Positions 1-5,062 of a DNA stretch of 8,602 nucleotides are shown in pieces (the first letter of the stretch is position 1; each line of letters begins with the position of its first letter). Below the pieces are notes generated by a model, which was not told the origin of the DNA, ran no database searches, and worked only from the letters and a program-made list of their open reading frames with translations. Made by a program: the position numbers and the translations under genes. The DNA is from Candidatus Iainarchaeum sp. GTDB lineage: Archaea; Iainarchaeota; Iainarchaeia; Iainarchaeales; JAAZKV01. Location of the stretch: NCBI GenBank assembly GCA_026397035.1, contig JAPLVQ010000144.1, positions 1-8,602 of the forward strand, in the 5' to 3' direction.

Positions 1-89
1 AAAGCATCGGCAAAGTAACAGCCGAAAAAATACAAAAATACATAGAAGAAGGACAAGACAAACACTATTCACAGATCCATAAGAAATAA
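1..89 (+). CDS. C-terminal fragment, possible IS200/IS605-type transposase TnpA
   Basis: This is the end of an open frame that enters from outside the window. The reading frame begins at base 3 and ends with TAA at 87-89, leaving 28 visible residues. The tail reads SIGKVTAEKIQKYIEEG followed by a short basic end. The pattern of a Gly, then VTAEKIQKYIEE, resembles the C-terminus of small Y1 (HUH) transposases of the IS200/IS605 group, where the last helix carries a similar K/R-Y-I-E run. The catalytic HUH and Tyr motifs lie upstream and cannot be seen, so the family call is a resemblance only. A strong hairpin (97-116) follows within 10 bases, which would suit either a terminator or an insertion-sequence end. 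No tnpB gene is visible downstream. Confidence 0.45.
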   Translation, partial: SIGKVTAEKIQKYIEEGQDKHYSQIHKK

Positions 90-96
90 CTAAGTG

Positions 97-116
97 CTGG
101 CGCTCTCGAGCGCCAG
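97..116. terminator. 9-bp perfect hairpin between convergent genes
   Basis: CTGGCGCTC and GAGCGCCAG form a perfect 9-bp stem around two bases (in RNA, more likely 7 bp with a 6-base loop). It is GC-rich in an AT-rich region and lies between the stop of the 1-89 frame and the stop of the convergent 67-codon gene. It could terminate both transcripts, although neither side has a long T run. If the upstream gene is an IS200/IS605 TnpA, it could instead be the subterminal hairpin of the right end of that element. Confidence 0.5.
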
Positions 117-120
117 GAAT

Positions 121-324
121 CTACTTGCCTTTGAAAGACAATTGCTTTCTTCCTCTTGGTTTTTGTTTGGGGGCTAACGCATCCAAAAAATCAAAATCAA
201 TACGTTCATTGATTTCTTGCAGAGTAAACCCTGTTATTGGATGTGTTTTTTGTTTGGAGAAAACAACCAATGGTTGTTTTCCAAAATCGATACGTTTATA
301 GAAACAAATCTTCTTATTTTTCAT
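121..324 (-). CDS. Small basic protein of unknown function (67 aa)
   Basis: I do not recognise this protein. It is 67 residues and Lys/Arg-rich at both ends (starting MKNKKICFYKR, ending in a PRGRKQLSFKGK tail), with a short acidic middle (INERIDFDFLDAL). There is no signal peptide or membrane segment. The start is well supported: GGAGG lies seven bases before the ATG, a near-ideal archaeal Shine-Dalgarno sequence and the clearest one in the window. That site lies in one arm of a 9-bp inverted repeat, so translation may be controlled by leader structure. It ends with TAG just beyond a hairpin shared with the convergent gene. The strong start signal favours a real gene, but the length and lack of homology leave doubt. 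Confidence 0.55.
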   Translation of the reverse strand: MKNKKICFYKRIDFGKQPLVVFSKQKTHPITGFTLQEINERIDFDFLDALAPKQKPRGRKQLSFKGK

Positions 325-368
325 AGTGAAGCCTCCAGTGTTGCTTGCAATGAAACAAAGGAGGCTTC
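325..368 (-). promoter_or_regulatory. Leader hairpin that would mask the Shine-Dalgarno site
   Basis: Read on the minus strand, GAAGCCTCC (368-360) is followed by 23 bases and then its exact complement GGAGGCTTC (336-328). The second arm contains the GGAGG ribosome site of the 67-codon gene, seven bases before its ATG. Folding would hide that site. This layout is seen in RNA switches, RNA thermometers and autoregulated leaders. A box A-like TTTAAA at 474-479 would give a leader of about 125 bases including both arms. A second A/T motif at 372-379 would start transcription inside the loop and remove the hairpin. Confidence 0.45.
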
Positions 369-539
369 TCCTTATTTAGATTAATCAAGAAAGAAACAGG
401 TTTTTTGAGCTAAAAGAAGCTCAAAAAAGATTTACGGACATCCTTCCACTAAAGATAATTATGGGTTGCAAAATTTAAATATATGTTGCCCAGTAAAAAA
501 ACATGATAACGAAACTATAATGTGCTCTTGATTGGAAAT
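369..539. other. AT-rich stretch without a supported gene
   Basis: No convincing coding frame was found on either strand; the open frames here are short and look random. It holds a perfect 11-bp hairpin (401-428) and a strong box A-like ATTTAAATAT sequence near 473-482 that could serve either strand. Read on the minus strand, it could be the promoter and upper leader of the 67-codon gene at 121-324. Confidence 0.5.
401..428. repeat. Perfect 11-bp inverted repeat flanked by T6 and A6
   Basis: TTTTTTGAGCT (401-411) pairs along its whole length with AGCTCAAAAAA (418-428) around a six-base AAAAGA loop. In either direction the RNA hairpin ends in a U run, so it could end transcription from either side. 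On the minus strand it would lie in the leader of the 67-codon gene. The core resembles the hairpin just after the deoxyhypusine synthase stop (1109-1131), which has AGCT arms around a CAAAAGA loop. Confidence 0.5.
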
Positions 540-649
540 GCAATAAAAGTGATTTGAAATGTCCAAAATAAGTTTTTTCATTTCTTTTCAGAGTTTAGTT
601 TAAACCCCGCCGCTACAAGTATTGGGAAAATAATTGTCGCTTCTCCCCA
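540..649 (-). repeat. Direct repeat copy A: duplicated 3' end of the deoxyhypusine synthase gene
   Basis: These 110 bases align without gaps to 1093-1202 (offset 553) with 16 mismatches by my count, about 85% identity. The repeat covers the last 23 codons and stop of the synthase gene plus 38 bases beyond it. Seven mismatches fall in the coding part and all are synonymous; nine fall in the non-coding tail. Similarity ends abruptly at the Trp codon at 647-649, before which an in-frame TAG appears. Confidence 0.85.
578..649 (-). pseudogene. Remnant of a deoxyhypusine synthase C-terminus
   Basis: Read on the minus strand, this encodes 23 residues from WGEATIIFPILV to the end KLNSEKK and a TGA stop. 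They are identical to residues 314-336 of the intact synthase at 1131-2141. The rest of the gene is missing and a TAG stop lies immediately upstream, so it makes no protein alone. Synonymous-only differences mean that both copies diverged while under selection. That fits a fragment of a second functional gene, or a 3' end brought in by an integrating element, better than a recent copying slip. Confidence 0.85.
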
Positions 650-719
650 CTAATATAGTAACTCTTAATATCACAGAGGAAGCAGGGCGTCAAAAAACAT
701 ATTTTAAGAGAAACCAATT

Positions 720-1034
720 TTAAGCCGATTTTCTTAGTTTTTCTGAACTAACTATTTGCAAAAACTTCCCTGTTTTTGCTTTATATATTGCAGTTATTCT
801 TATACCCGTGTGTTCATAATCAAAATTCACTGGAAACGACGCACCCTTAACCTTAAGTTTTTTCAAAAGCCCTGAAAGTGCTTTCGAGTTAAGTTGTTGC
901 GGCAATTCTTTTTCCATTCTCTTTAGCACAAGCTCTTTTGTTGCTAAAAGTAATGACTTTGATGTAGGTATCTTATTTCGTTTGGGGCGCCTTCGTCTAC
1001 CATTTTTTGAATTGAATGCAATAAACAAAACCAT
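720..1034 (-). CDS. Unrecognised basic protein (104 aa) between the two synthase 3' ends
   Basis: I do not recognise this protein. It has 104 residues and a strongly basic N-terminal part with an NGRRRRPKRNK cluster near residues 11-21. A helical, Lys-rich middle (KELVLKRMEKEL, then GLLKKLKVKG) follows, and a C-terminal part (FDYEHTGIRITAIYKAKTGK) could form beta strands. The charge suggests nucleic-acid binding, but that is only inference. The start is supported by a box A at 1057-1064, about 23-30 bases before the ATG, as in a leaderless archaeal transcript. The gene lies between two direct copies of the deoxyhypusine synthase 3' end, so it is probably a newcomer carried in by the event that made the repeat. 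An imperfect inverted repeat (662-668 with 704-710) follows its stop. Confidence 0.6.
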   Translation of the reverse strand: MVLFIAFNSKNGRRRRPKRNKIPTSKSLLLATKELVLKRMEKELPQQLNSKALSGLLKKLKVKGASFPVNFDYEHTGIRITAIYKAKTGKFLQIVSSEKLRKSA

Positions 1035-1056
1035 ACTGATAATCTTCGTTATTTGA

Positions 1057-1064
1057 ATATTTAA
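1057..1064 (-). promoter_or_regulatory. Box A (TATA element) of the 104-codon gene
   Basis: On the minus strand TTAAATAT lies 23-30 bases before the ATG at 1034. That is the spacing expected if transcription starts at or just before the start codon. No Shine-Dalgarno sequence is seen, which agrees with a leaderless message. Confidence 0.5.
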
Positions 1065-1092
1065 GCATTTGGATTTGGATTTTTTGATTCAC

Positions 1093-1202
1093 GCAGCAAA
1101 ATTGATTTAAAAAGCTCAAAAGAAGCTTTTTCATTTCTTTTCAGAGTTTAACTTAAACCCTGCTGCCACAAGTATTGGGAAGATAATAGTCGCTTCTCCC
1201 CA
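1093..1202 (-). repeat. Direct repeat copy B: 3' end of the intact deoxyhypusine synthase gene
   Basis: This is the partner of the copy at 540-649. It includes codons 314-336 and the stop of the working synthase gene, plus 38 bases of downstream sequence. Together the copies bracket 443 bases holding the 104-codon gene. Confidence 0.85.
1109..1131 (-). terminator. Hairpin with U run after the synthase stop
   Basis: AAAAAGCT and AGCTTTTT pair over 8 bp around a seven-base loop. On the minus strand the hairpin begins at the stop codon and its last arm ends in TTTTT, so it can serve as the synthase terminator. The matching place in repeat copy A (about 556-578) has lost this pairing. Confidence 0.45.
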
Positions 1203-2141
1203 TACTTTTACAGTGTAATCATTGTGCATTGCTTTGCCCCATGATTTCGCTTCTTCTGGGTTTGCTCCGGAGTTGCTTCCTTCTCCTTCATACCCAGTAT
1301 TAATGTAAACAGTGTAATCTGCGCCTTCGCGGAGCATGCATGCGTTCATTATGTGGTGTTTTGGAACACTTCCGCCTAAAATTATTGCGCCTATTTTGTC
1401 CGCGGCAAGAACAGTATCATAAAGCACTTCAAGTTCTTTTGACAAATCAATTGAAAAATCAGGATGCTCTTTTTTAAACAAATAAATGTGATCTCCTATC
1501 GCTCCGTCGGCGAGCGGGACGCAAAGTAAAGGAATATTGTTTTTCACCGCCCAATAGGTAAAGCTTTCTTCACAGTTTGGTTTTCCCTCAAGTTCTTTTC
1601 CAAGGGCTTTAACAAAATCCACGCTGTTAGTTATTTTGCCGGTCTTTTTTTGCTGTGAGTAGAGTCCCTCAAGAACAGGTTTGATGAATTGTTCAAACCA
1701 AATGTATCTTTCGTTTGGAATGAAAATGTTTCCTGTTCTATTTACTCCTTTATCGCGTAATTTTGCCCCGTCAGCGTTAAAGTCGCCGTGCAAGAAATCC
1801 CCATGGGTTTTAATAATATCTTCCTCAAGTCCCCCAGTAGTAGTAACAAGAAATTGAACGAGTTTGTTTTTCACTAAGTAAGTAATAATATCTCTTAAAC
1901 CGCTAGTGCCAATGTTTGAAGTAAATCCCAAAAATATTGTTGCATTTTCTTCCTGCATCTTTTTTGTAAGTTCAATTGCTTTTCCAAGGTTCGTTGCCTG
2001 AAAGCCCGTGTCCTTAAATGAGTCAAAGAATTTTTCCGCATTAAAATTCTTTTCAAAATCGTATCCTTCTATTTTTCCGCTTCCAAGTTCTACCGAAGCA
2101 TGAAATAAGGCTCCTCTGACTTTGTGACTTTGGCTTCTCAT
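1131..2141 (-). CDS. dys: Deoxyhypusine synthase
   Basis: The enzyme moves the aminobutyl group of spermidine to a lysine of translation factor aIF5A, using NAD, in the cytoplasm. This is the first step of hypusine formation. The 336-residue protein is complete and of normal length. Family landmarks appear in order: FTSNIGTSGLRD (about residue 73), LVTTTGGLEEDIIK (about 98), NRTGNIFIPNE (134), PLADGAIGDHIY (209), PKHHIMNA (260), GADYTVYINT (273) and SWGK. By alignment with the human enzyme, Lys303 is the catalytic lysine (human Lys329), with Trp301 and His262 matching Trp327 and His288. The residue matching human Asp316 is Asn290. The ATG has an A/T-rich box A (2169-2176) about 30 bases upstream and no Shine-Dalgarno sequence, so the message is probably leaderless. 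Its last 23 codons are duplicated at 578-649. Confidence 0.95.
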   Translation of the reverse strand: MRSQSHKVRGALFHASVELGSGKIEGYDFEKNFNAEKFFDSFKDTGFQATNLGKAIELTKKMQEENATIFLGFTSNIGTSGLRDIITYLVKNKLVQFLVTTTGGLEEDIIKTHGDFLHGDFNADGAKLRDKGVNRTGNIFIPNERYIWFEQFIKPVLEGLYSQQKKTGKITNSVDFVKALGKELEGKPNCEESFTYWAVKNNIPLLCVPLADGAIGDHIYLFKKEHPDFSIDLSKELEVLYDTVLAADKIGAIILGGSVPKHHIMNACMLREGADYTVYINTGYEGEGSNSGANPEEAKSWGKAMHNDYTVKVWGEATIIFPILVAAGFKLNSEKK

Positions 2142-2168
2142 AATAACACCAAATATTCTGCATTAATC

Positions 2169-2176
2169 ATAAAATA
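2169..2176 (-). promoter_or_regulatory. Candidate box A of the deoxyhypusine synthase gene
   Basis: TATTTTAT on the minus strand lies 28-35 bases before the ATG at 2141, a little far for a fully leaderless start but within the archaeal range. The 87-base gap also holds a plus-strand TTTAAA (2202-2207) 22-27 bases before an ATG at 2229, so divergent promoters are possible. Confidence 0.35.
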
Positions 2177-2295
2177 CTAAATGCTTAAATCCCTTTTTGA
2201 GTTTAAACACTAAATACTTGTTTTTCGAATGATTTTTAAAGCTGTTAAAACGGTTCAAAAGTACCTTTTTTCCAAGAAAGCGTTATTGAGCAAAA

Positions 2296-2354
2296 AAGCG
2301 GGCAGAGGAGGTTTGAACTATTCTCCACCAGCAAAATGGTTGCGCAACCCGTTT
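2296..2354. other. GC-rich pocket able to fold as a closed multi-arm RNA, tRNA-like
   Basis: This 59-base stretch is about 51% G+C inside a much more AT-rich intergenic region. The ends pair: AAGCGGG (2296-2302) with CCCGTTT (2348-2354), seven pairs including one G-U on the plus strand. Inside are GGAGG/TTCTCC-type pairing (2307-2311 with 2322-2326) and a hairpin ACCA/TGGT (2327-2330 with 2337-2340). On the minus strand the GTTCAAAC and CTCC run followed by CTGCCCGC reads like a T-loop, T-stem and acceptor 3' strand. It is too short for a normal tRNA and shows no anticodon arm, so it may be a degenerate tRNA 3' half, a small structured RNA, or chance. Confidence 0.3.
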
Positions 2355-2357
2355 AAA
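2352..2357 (+). promoter_or_regulatory. Box A of the LAGLIDADG endonuclease gene
   Basis: TTTAAA lies 22-27 bases before the ATG at 2379, the position expected for a leaderless archaeal transcript. This supports starting the protein at 2379 rather than at the upstream in-frame ATG at 2229, which has a similar box at 2202-2207. Confidence 0.45.
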
Positions 2358-2378
2358 CTAAAAAAAGCATTTTTCTTC

Positions 2379-3203
2379 ATGGAAAATGAAACTAAACTTT
2401 ATCCAGAAAACATTTCTTATAGCTGGAAAGACAAGAAAAAAGGGCTAATTCTGCCTAAACTCTTGTCCAAAGATTTGGCCTACTTAGCTGGGGTGCATAT
2501 TGGTGATGGTTGCATGAACATTTACAGACGCCGACACCAAGTGGATTATTATTACGGAATTTATGGGCATTACTTGGATGATAAAGAATTGCATGAAACT
2601 GTTTTGGTTCCTTTATTTAGCAATTTATTCAATTTAAAGCCAACAATAAGGATGAATTGTGTGGGTTGTTGTTCAGTTACTTTTCGTTCAAAGGCTGTTG
2701 TGAGTTTTTATAATCAGTGTCTTCAAATGCCTCTGGGTAAAAAAAGTGCAATTATTGATATTCCTAAAGTTATTTTGGATTCGGGATTAAATTACATTTT
2801 GCCTTGTGTCAGCGGAATATTTGATACCGATTTTTCTCTCAGTTATAAAAAGAAAACTTATGCTTCGCATCAATACCCTATAATCAGACTGTCAGTTAAT
2901 AGCAAAAAACTAGTAGAAACAATTTCAAGAATCCTAAACGAAATTGGAATTACAAATTTTATTTGTGAGCGTAGGTTTTTTGACAAAAGGTTTGACAGTG
3001 AAAGCCATCAATATTCAGTTTCAGTAAGTGGGAAGAAAAATCTTGACTTGTGGTTTGAGAAAATTGGTTCAAGAAACCCAAGTCGCTTTTCTCGGTATAA
3101 AATTTGGAAAAAGTTTGGTTATTGCCCGCCCAAAACAAGTTATTTACAAAGAAAACAAATACTTTGTGGTGAACTTAATCCGGGTAGTTTCTATAATAAA
3201 TAA
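2379..3203 (+). CDS. Free-standing two-motif LAGLIDADG homing endonuclease
   Basis: Enzymes of this fold cut long, specific DNA sites and spread themselves, introns or inteins; some act as RNA maturases. From the 2379 start it has 274 residues. The first dodecapeptide motif is LAYLAGVHIGDG (residues 33-44, acidic residue Asp43). The second is LPCVSGIFDTDF (141-152, acidic residue Asp151, with Phe in place of the usual Gly). Two motifs about 108 residues apart fit a single-chain pseudo-dimer. No intein splice residues or surrounding host gene are seen, so it stands alone. The frame is open to ATG 2229, but that 50-residue extension crosses a GC-rich RNA-like pocket and looks non-native. The stop lies three bases from the 3' end of the convergent tRNA-Ile. 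Its target cannot be told from sequence. Confidence 0.85.
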   Translation: MENETKLYPENISYSWKDKKKGLILPKLLSKDLAYLAGVHIGDGCMNIYRRRHQVDYYYGIYGHYLDDKELHETVLVPLFSNLFNLKPTIRMNCVGCCSVTFRSKAVVSFYNQCLQMPLGKKSAIIDIPKVILDSGLNYILPCVSGIFDTDFSLSYKKKTYASHQYPIIRLSVNSKKLVETISRILNEIGITNFICERRFFDKRFDSESHQYSVSVSGKKNLDLWFEKIGSRNPSRFSRYKIWKKFGYCPPKTSYLQRKQILCGELNPGSFYNK

Positions 3204-3206
3204 TAG

Positions 3207-3281
3207 TGCGCAGGGGGAGATTTAAACTCCCGACCTCACGATTATCAGTCGTGCGCTCCAATCGGACTAAGCTACCCGCGC
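3207..3281 (-). tRNA. tRNA-Ile (anticodon GAT)
   Basis: On the minus strand the acceptor GCGCGGG (3281-3275) pairs with CCTGCGC (3214-3208, one G-U), and base 3207 gives the discriminator A. The anticodon arm is CACGA/TCGTG with loop CTGATAA, anticodon GAT at 3246-3244. The T-arm is GGGAG/CTCCC with loop TTTAAAT, where the usual TTC begins TTT. No intron is seen and CCA is not encoded. It reads isoleucine ATC/ATT codons. The 3' end is three bases from the stop of the endonuclease gene on the other strand. Confidence 0.95.
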
Positions 3282-3307
3282 ATTATAAAAAATTGTCCAT
3301 GAAAAGC

Positions 3308-3313
3308 TTTAAA
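3308..3313 (-). promoter_or_regulatory. Box A of tRNA-Ile
   Basis: TTTAAA, reading GCAATTTAAAGC on the minus strand, lies 27-32 bases before the first tRNA base at 3281. Transcription would therefore begin within a few bases of the mature 5' end. Confidence 0.55.
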
Positions 3314-3340
3314 TTGCTACCCTCTGCCAATACTTTAGTG

Positions 3341-3378
3341 GTGCTAATAGTCTGCAAAACAGACTTTTTTAATAGCAC
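3341..3378. repeat. Composite inverted repeat between the divergent tRNA genes
   Basis: The inner hairpin AGTCTG-CAAAA-CAGACT (3349-3365) is followed by a run of T on the plus strand, giving a standard terminator shape. The outer arms GTGCTA (3341-3346) and TAGCAC (3373-3378) also pair perfectly. On the plus strand it could stop transcripts that run from the endonuclease gene through the antisense of tRNA-Ile. The run TTTTTTAATA (3365-3373) inside it is also the best candidate for the tRNA-Gln box A, so structure and promoter overlap. Confidence 0.5.
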
Positions 3379-3404
3379 AGTCAAATAGAGATATAGTGAA
3401 AAAC

Positions 3405-3477
3405 AGCCCCTTCGTCTAGTGGCCAAGGACATAGGCCTTTGAAGCCTAGGACCCCAGTTCGAATCTGGGAGGGGCTA
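3405..3477 (+). tRNA. tRNA-Gln (anticodon TTG)
   Basis: The acceptor AGCCCCT (3405-3411) pairs with AGGGGCT (3470-3476), and A3477 is the discriminator. T8 follows, the D-stem is GTC/GAC, and the anticodon arm is TAGGC/GCCTA with loop CTTTGAA, anticodon TTG at 3439-3441. The T-arm is CCCAG/CTGGG with loop TTCGAAT. There is no intron and no encoded CCA. The first pair is A1-U72, which as I recall is usual for archaeal tRNA-Gln. In cells with GatDE this tRNA is first charged with glutamate and then amidated, which links it to the gatE gene at the right end of the window. Confidence 0.95.
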
Positions 3478-3518
3478 ATACTAGTTATTAAGTAGTTGGA
3501 ATTATTATTTACCTAGTT

Positions 3519-3845
3519 ATGCCTACCAGAGAAAGTGTTGAATTGAAGCTTGCGCGGTTTCTTGCGCTCCATAAATACAAAAGCTTTATCGCTGAGCATA
3601 AGCATGAACAGAAATGGATTAATTATTGCACGAATATGGTGCTTGCTGATTTTGAAAAAACAGCTTCTGGAGAGAATTGGGATGATTTTCAGACTGATCT
3701 TGGCAGGCATAAAGATTCTCCCAAGTCAATTGAAAAGCGTTCTTTAAAGACTGTTTCAAAGCGTGAATTAATGCTTGCTGAAATTAAGCGTCTTGGTTTA
3801 GTTCAGCCGCGCGGAACAGGTGTTGGGTCTTCTAAAAAAAGCTAA
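3519..3845 (+). CDS. Hypothetical helical, charged protein (108 aa)
   Basis: I do not recognise this protein. It is 108 residues and probably mostly helical. The first half is rich in His, Lys and aromatic residues (LARFLALHKYKSFIAEHKHE, then WINYCTNMVLADFEK). The second half carries a Lys/Arg-rich helix (SKRELMLAEIKRLGL) and ends in a flexible Gly/Ser/Lys tail. There is no signal peptide, membrane segment or metal motif. It starts 41 bases after tRNA-Gln. No Shine-Dalgarno sequence is seen, and TTATTAAGTA about 30 bases before the ATG may be its box A. Codon use looks like that of its neighbours. It is followed by two long T runs. Likely a real gene because the frame fills the space between the tRNA and the T-rich tract. 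Confidence 0.65.
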   Translation: MPTRESVELKLARFLALHKYKSFIAEHKHEQKWINYCTNMVLADFEKTASGENWDDFQTDLGRHKDSPKSIEKRSLKTVSKRELMLAEIKRLGLVQPRGTGVGSSKKS

Positions 3846-3871
3846 AATTAAATTTATTGTATTGTAATTCA

Positions 3872-3894
3872 TTTTTTTTATAATTTATTTTTTT
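3872..3894 (+). terminator. T-rich tract between convergent genes
   Basis: T8 (3872-3879) and T7 (3888-3894) lie just after the 108-codon gene and before the stop of the convergent DUF362 gene. Archaeal RNA polymerase commonly stops at such T tracts, so this probably ends the plus-strand transcript. Confidence 0.45.
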
Positions 3895-4920
3895 ATAATT
3901 CAATCATTTCATACTTTTGAGTTCCAAGCCCTATTTTTTCTGCGTATTCAAGCATTTTTTCTCCGCCGAAAACTTTTTTCTTTTCGCGAGCGCGTAGCAT
4001 TTCTAAGCTTGCCTTGTCAAGTGCCACGGCATCGCTTGAAGCCATTATTCCAATATCTGCGGCGATTATTTTTTGGGTTTTATTCATGCAATCACATTCA
4101 GGAGTAACATTTAGAATAAAATTTACATAAATTATTTTTTTTCCTTTTTGGGCGCAGTAAGCGTATTCAGCGAGTTTTTCAGCAAATTCGCCTGGGAGTG
4201 TACTTATCCAGTTCGGACTAACTGCATCATAAGGGCATACTGCGATGCATTTTGCGCATCCGATGCATTTTTTCCCGTCAATGTGCGGGATTGTGGATAT
4301 AATGCAGGCTTCAGCGGGGCAGTTTTTTATGCATGTCATGCAGCGTTTGCACTTTAATGGATTTAGAATTGGTTTTGAGTGGGAGTGCATTGCTAGTTTT
4401 CCTGCGCGTGCCGCACACCCCATGCTTAATTGTTTTATTGCTCCTGCAAACCCTGTGAGCATGTGCCCTTTAAAATGGGCAAGTACTATAATTTGTTCTG
4501 ACTCTGCTATTATTTTTCCAATTTTGCAGGTTTTGAAGTGTTTGGCATTTTTAGCATTTTCTACGTCTATATTTTCTTCCCCCGCTTTCCCGTCGGCGAT
4601 AATTATTGGTATTTGAGTGAAGCCGTGTTCTTTTGCGAGTTTTATGTGGGTTTCTGAGAAAGTTCGTTCACCCTTGTAGAGGACATTTGTGTCAGTAAAA
4701 AAGGGGATGGATCCATTTTTCTTTACGCGATCAATAATTCCTCTTCGGTTTGTATTTTCTCTACGAGTTCCCTTGCTGCGGTGTTTATTTTAGCAGTTTC
4801 CCTATAAGAGTCTATTTTTGTGAAATAAACTTTAGCCGTGTTTGAAGAGTCTTTTGTGTTAGAAACCCCGTTTATGTTTGAATCTTTAGTCCTGTTTGAA
4901 ATTTTGTCCATATTTATCAA
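3893..4920 (-). pseudogene. DUF362 iron-sulfur protein, frameshifted and probably shortened
   Basis: DUF362 proteins have an N-terminal domain of unknown activity and a C-terminal ferredoxin-like part. The minus strand reads MINMDKIS, a low-complexity Ser/Asn/Asp stretch and KVYFTKIDSYRE, continuing to TEEELLIA and a TAA at 4723-4725. One frame over, from about 4740, the family sequence resumes: DRVKKNGSIPFFTDTNVLYK, then HFKGHMLTGFAGAIK and two 4Fe-4S motifs (C-x2-C-x2-C-x3-CP twice, about 4340-4220), then ILNVTPECDC and DIGIMASSDAVALDKAS to a TAA at 3893. A single missing base near 4727-4745 would join the frames. The joined protein still lacks the conserved HFGE/GN-type segment I expect between KVYF and TDTN, so a deletion is likely as well. 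A real inactive gene is favoured over a sequencing error. The start could be ATG 4920 or 4911. Confidence 0.75.
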
Positions 4921-5062
4921 TTATTATCAATGCGGGGGGTTTTTTATTTTATTTATTCCCATTTATTTAGGTGTTTTTGTGTATCCTGAAAGTTCGAGTG
5001 ATAGGCTGGGTGGAGCGCATTCGCGTACTTTTGGTGATTCTCCAGATATTGGTTCTTCTCGT

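Noticed and set aside
430..560. Minus-strand open frame of about 34 codons beyond the synthase remnant
   Set aside because: It has no start with a ribosome site and its composition matches random AT-rich sequence.
2303..2352. Complete functional tRNA in the GC-rich pocket
   Set aside because: Too short (about 53 bases between acceptor-like ends), one acceptor mismatch on the minus strand, and no anticodon or D arm.
2229..2378. N-terminal extension of the endonuclease from ATG 2229
   Set aside because: It crosses the GC-rich RNA-like pocket, is not like the family, and a box A correctly placed for ATG 2379 exists. The box at 2202-2207 keeps some doubt.
4245..4616. Plus-strand open frame of 123 codons over the DUF362 gene
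   Set aside because: It is antisense to the clear 4Fe-4S motifs of DUF362 and is Phe/Ile/Ala-rich in the way expected of a reverse-strand shadow.
4838..5062. Long N-terminal extension of the Nudix frame from ATG 4838
   Set aside because: The first part is antisense to the DUF362 N-terminus, and the 75 added residues match no Nudix feature; the fold begins at ATG 5063.
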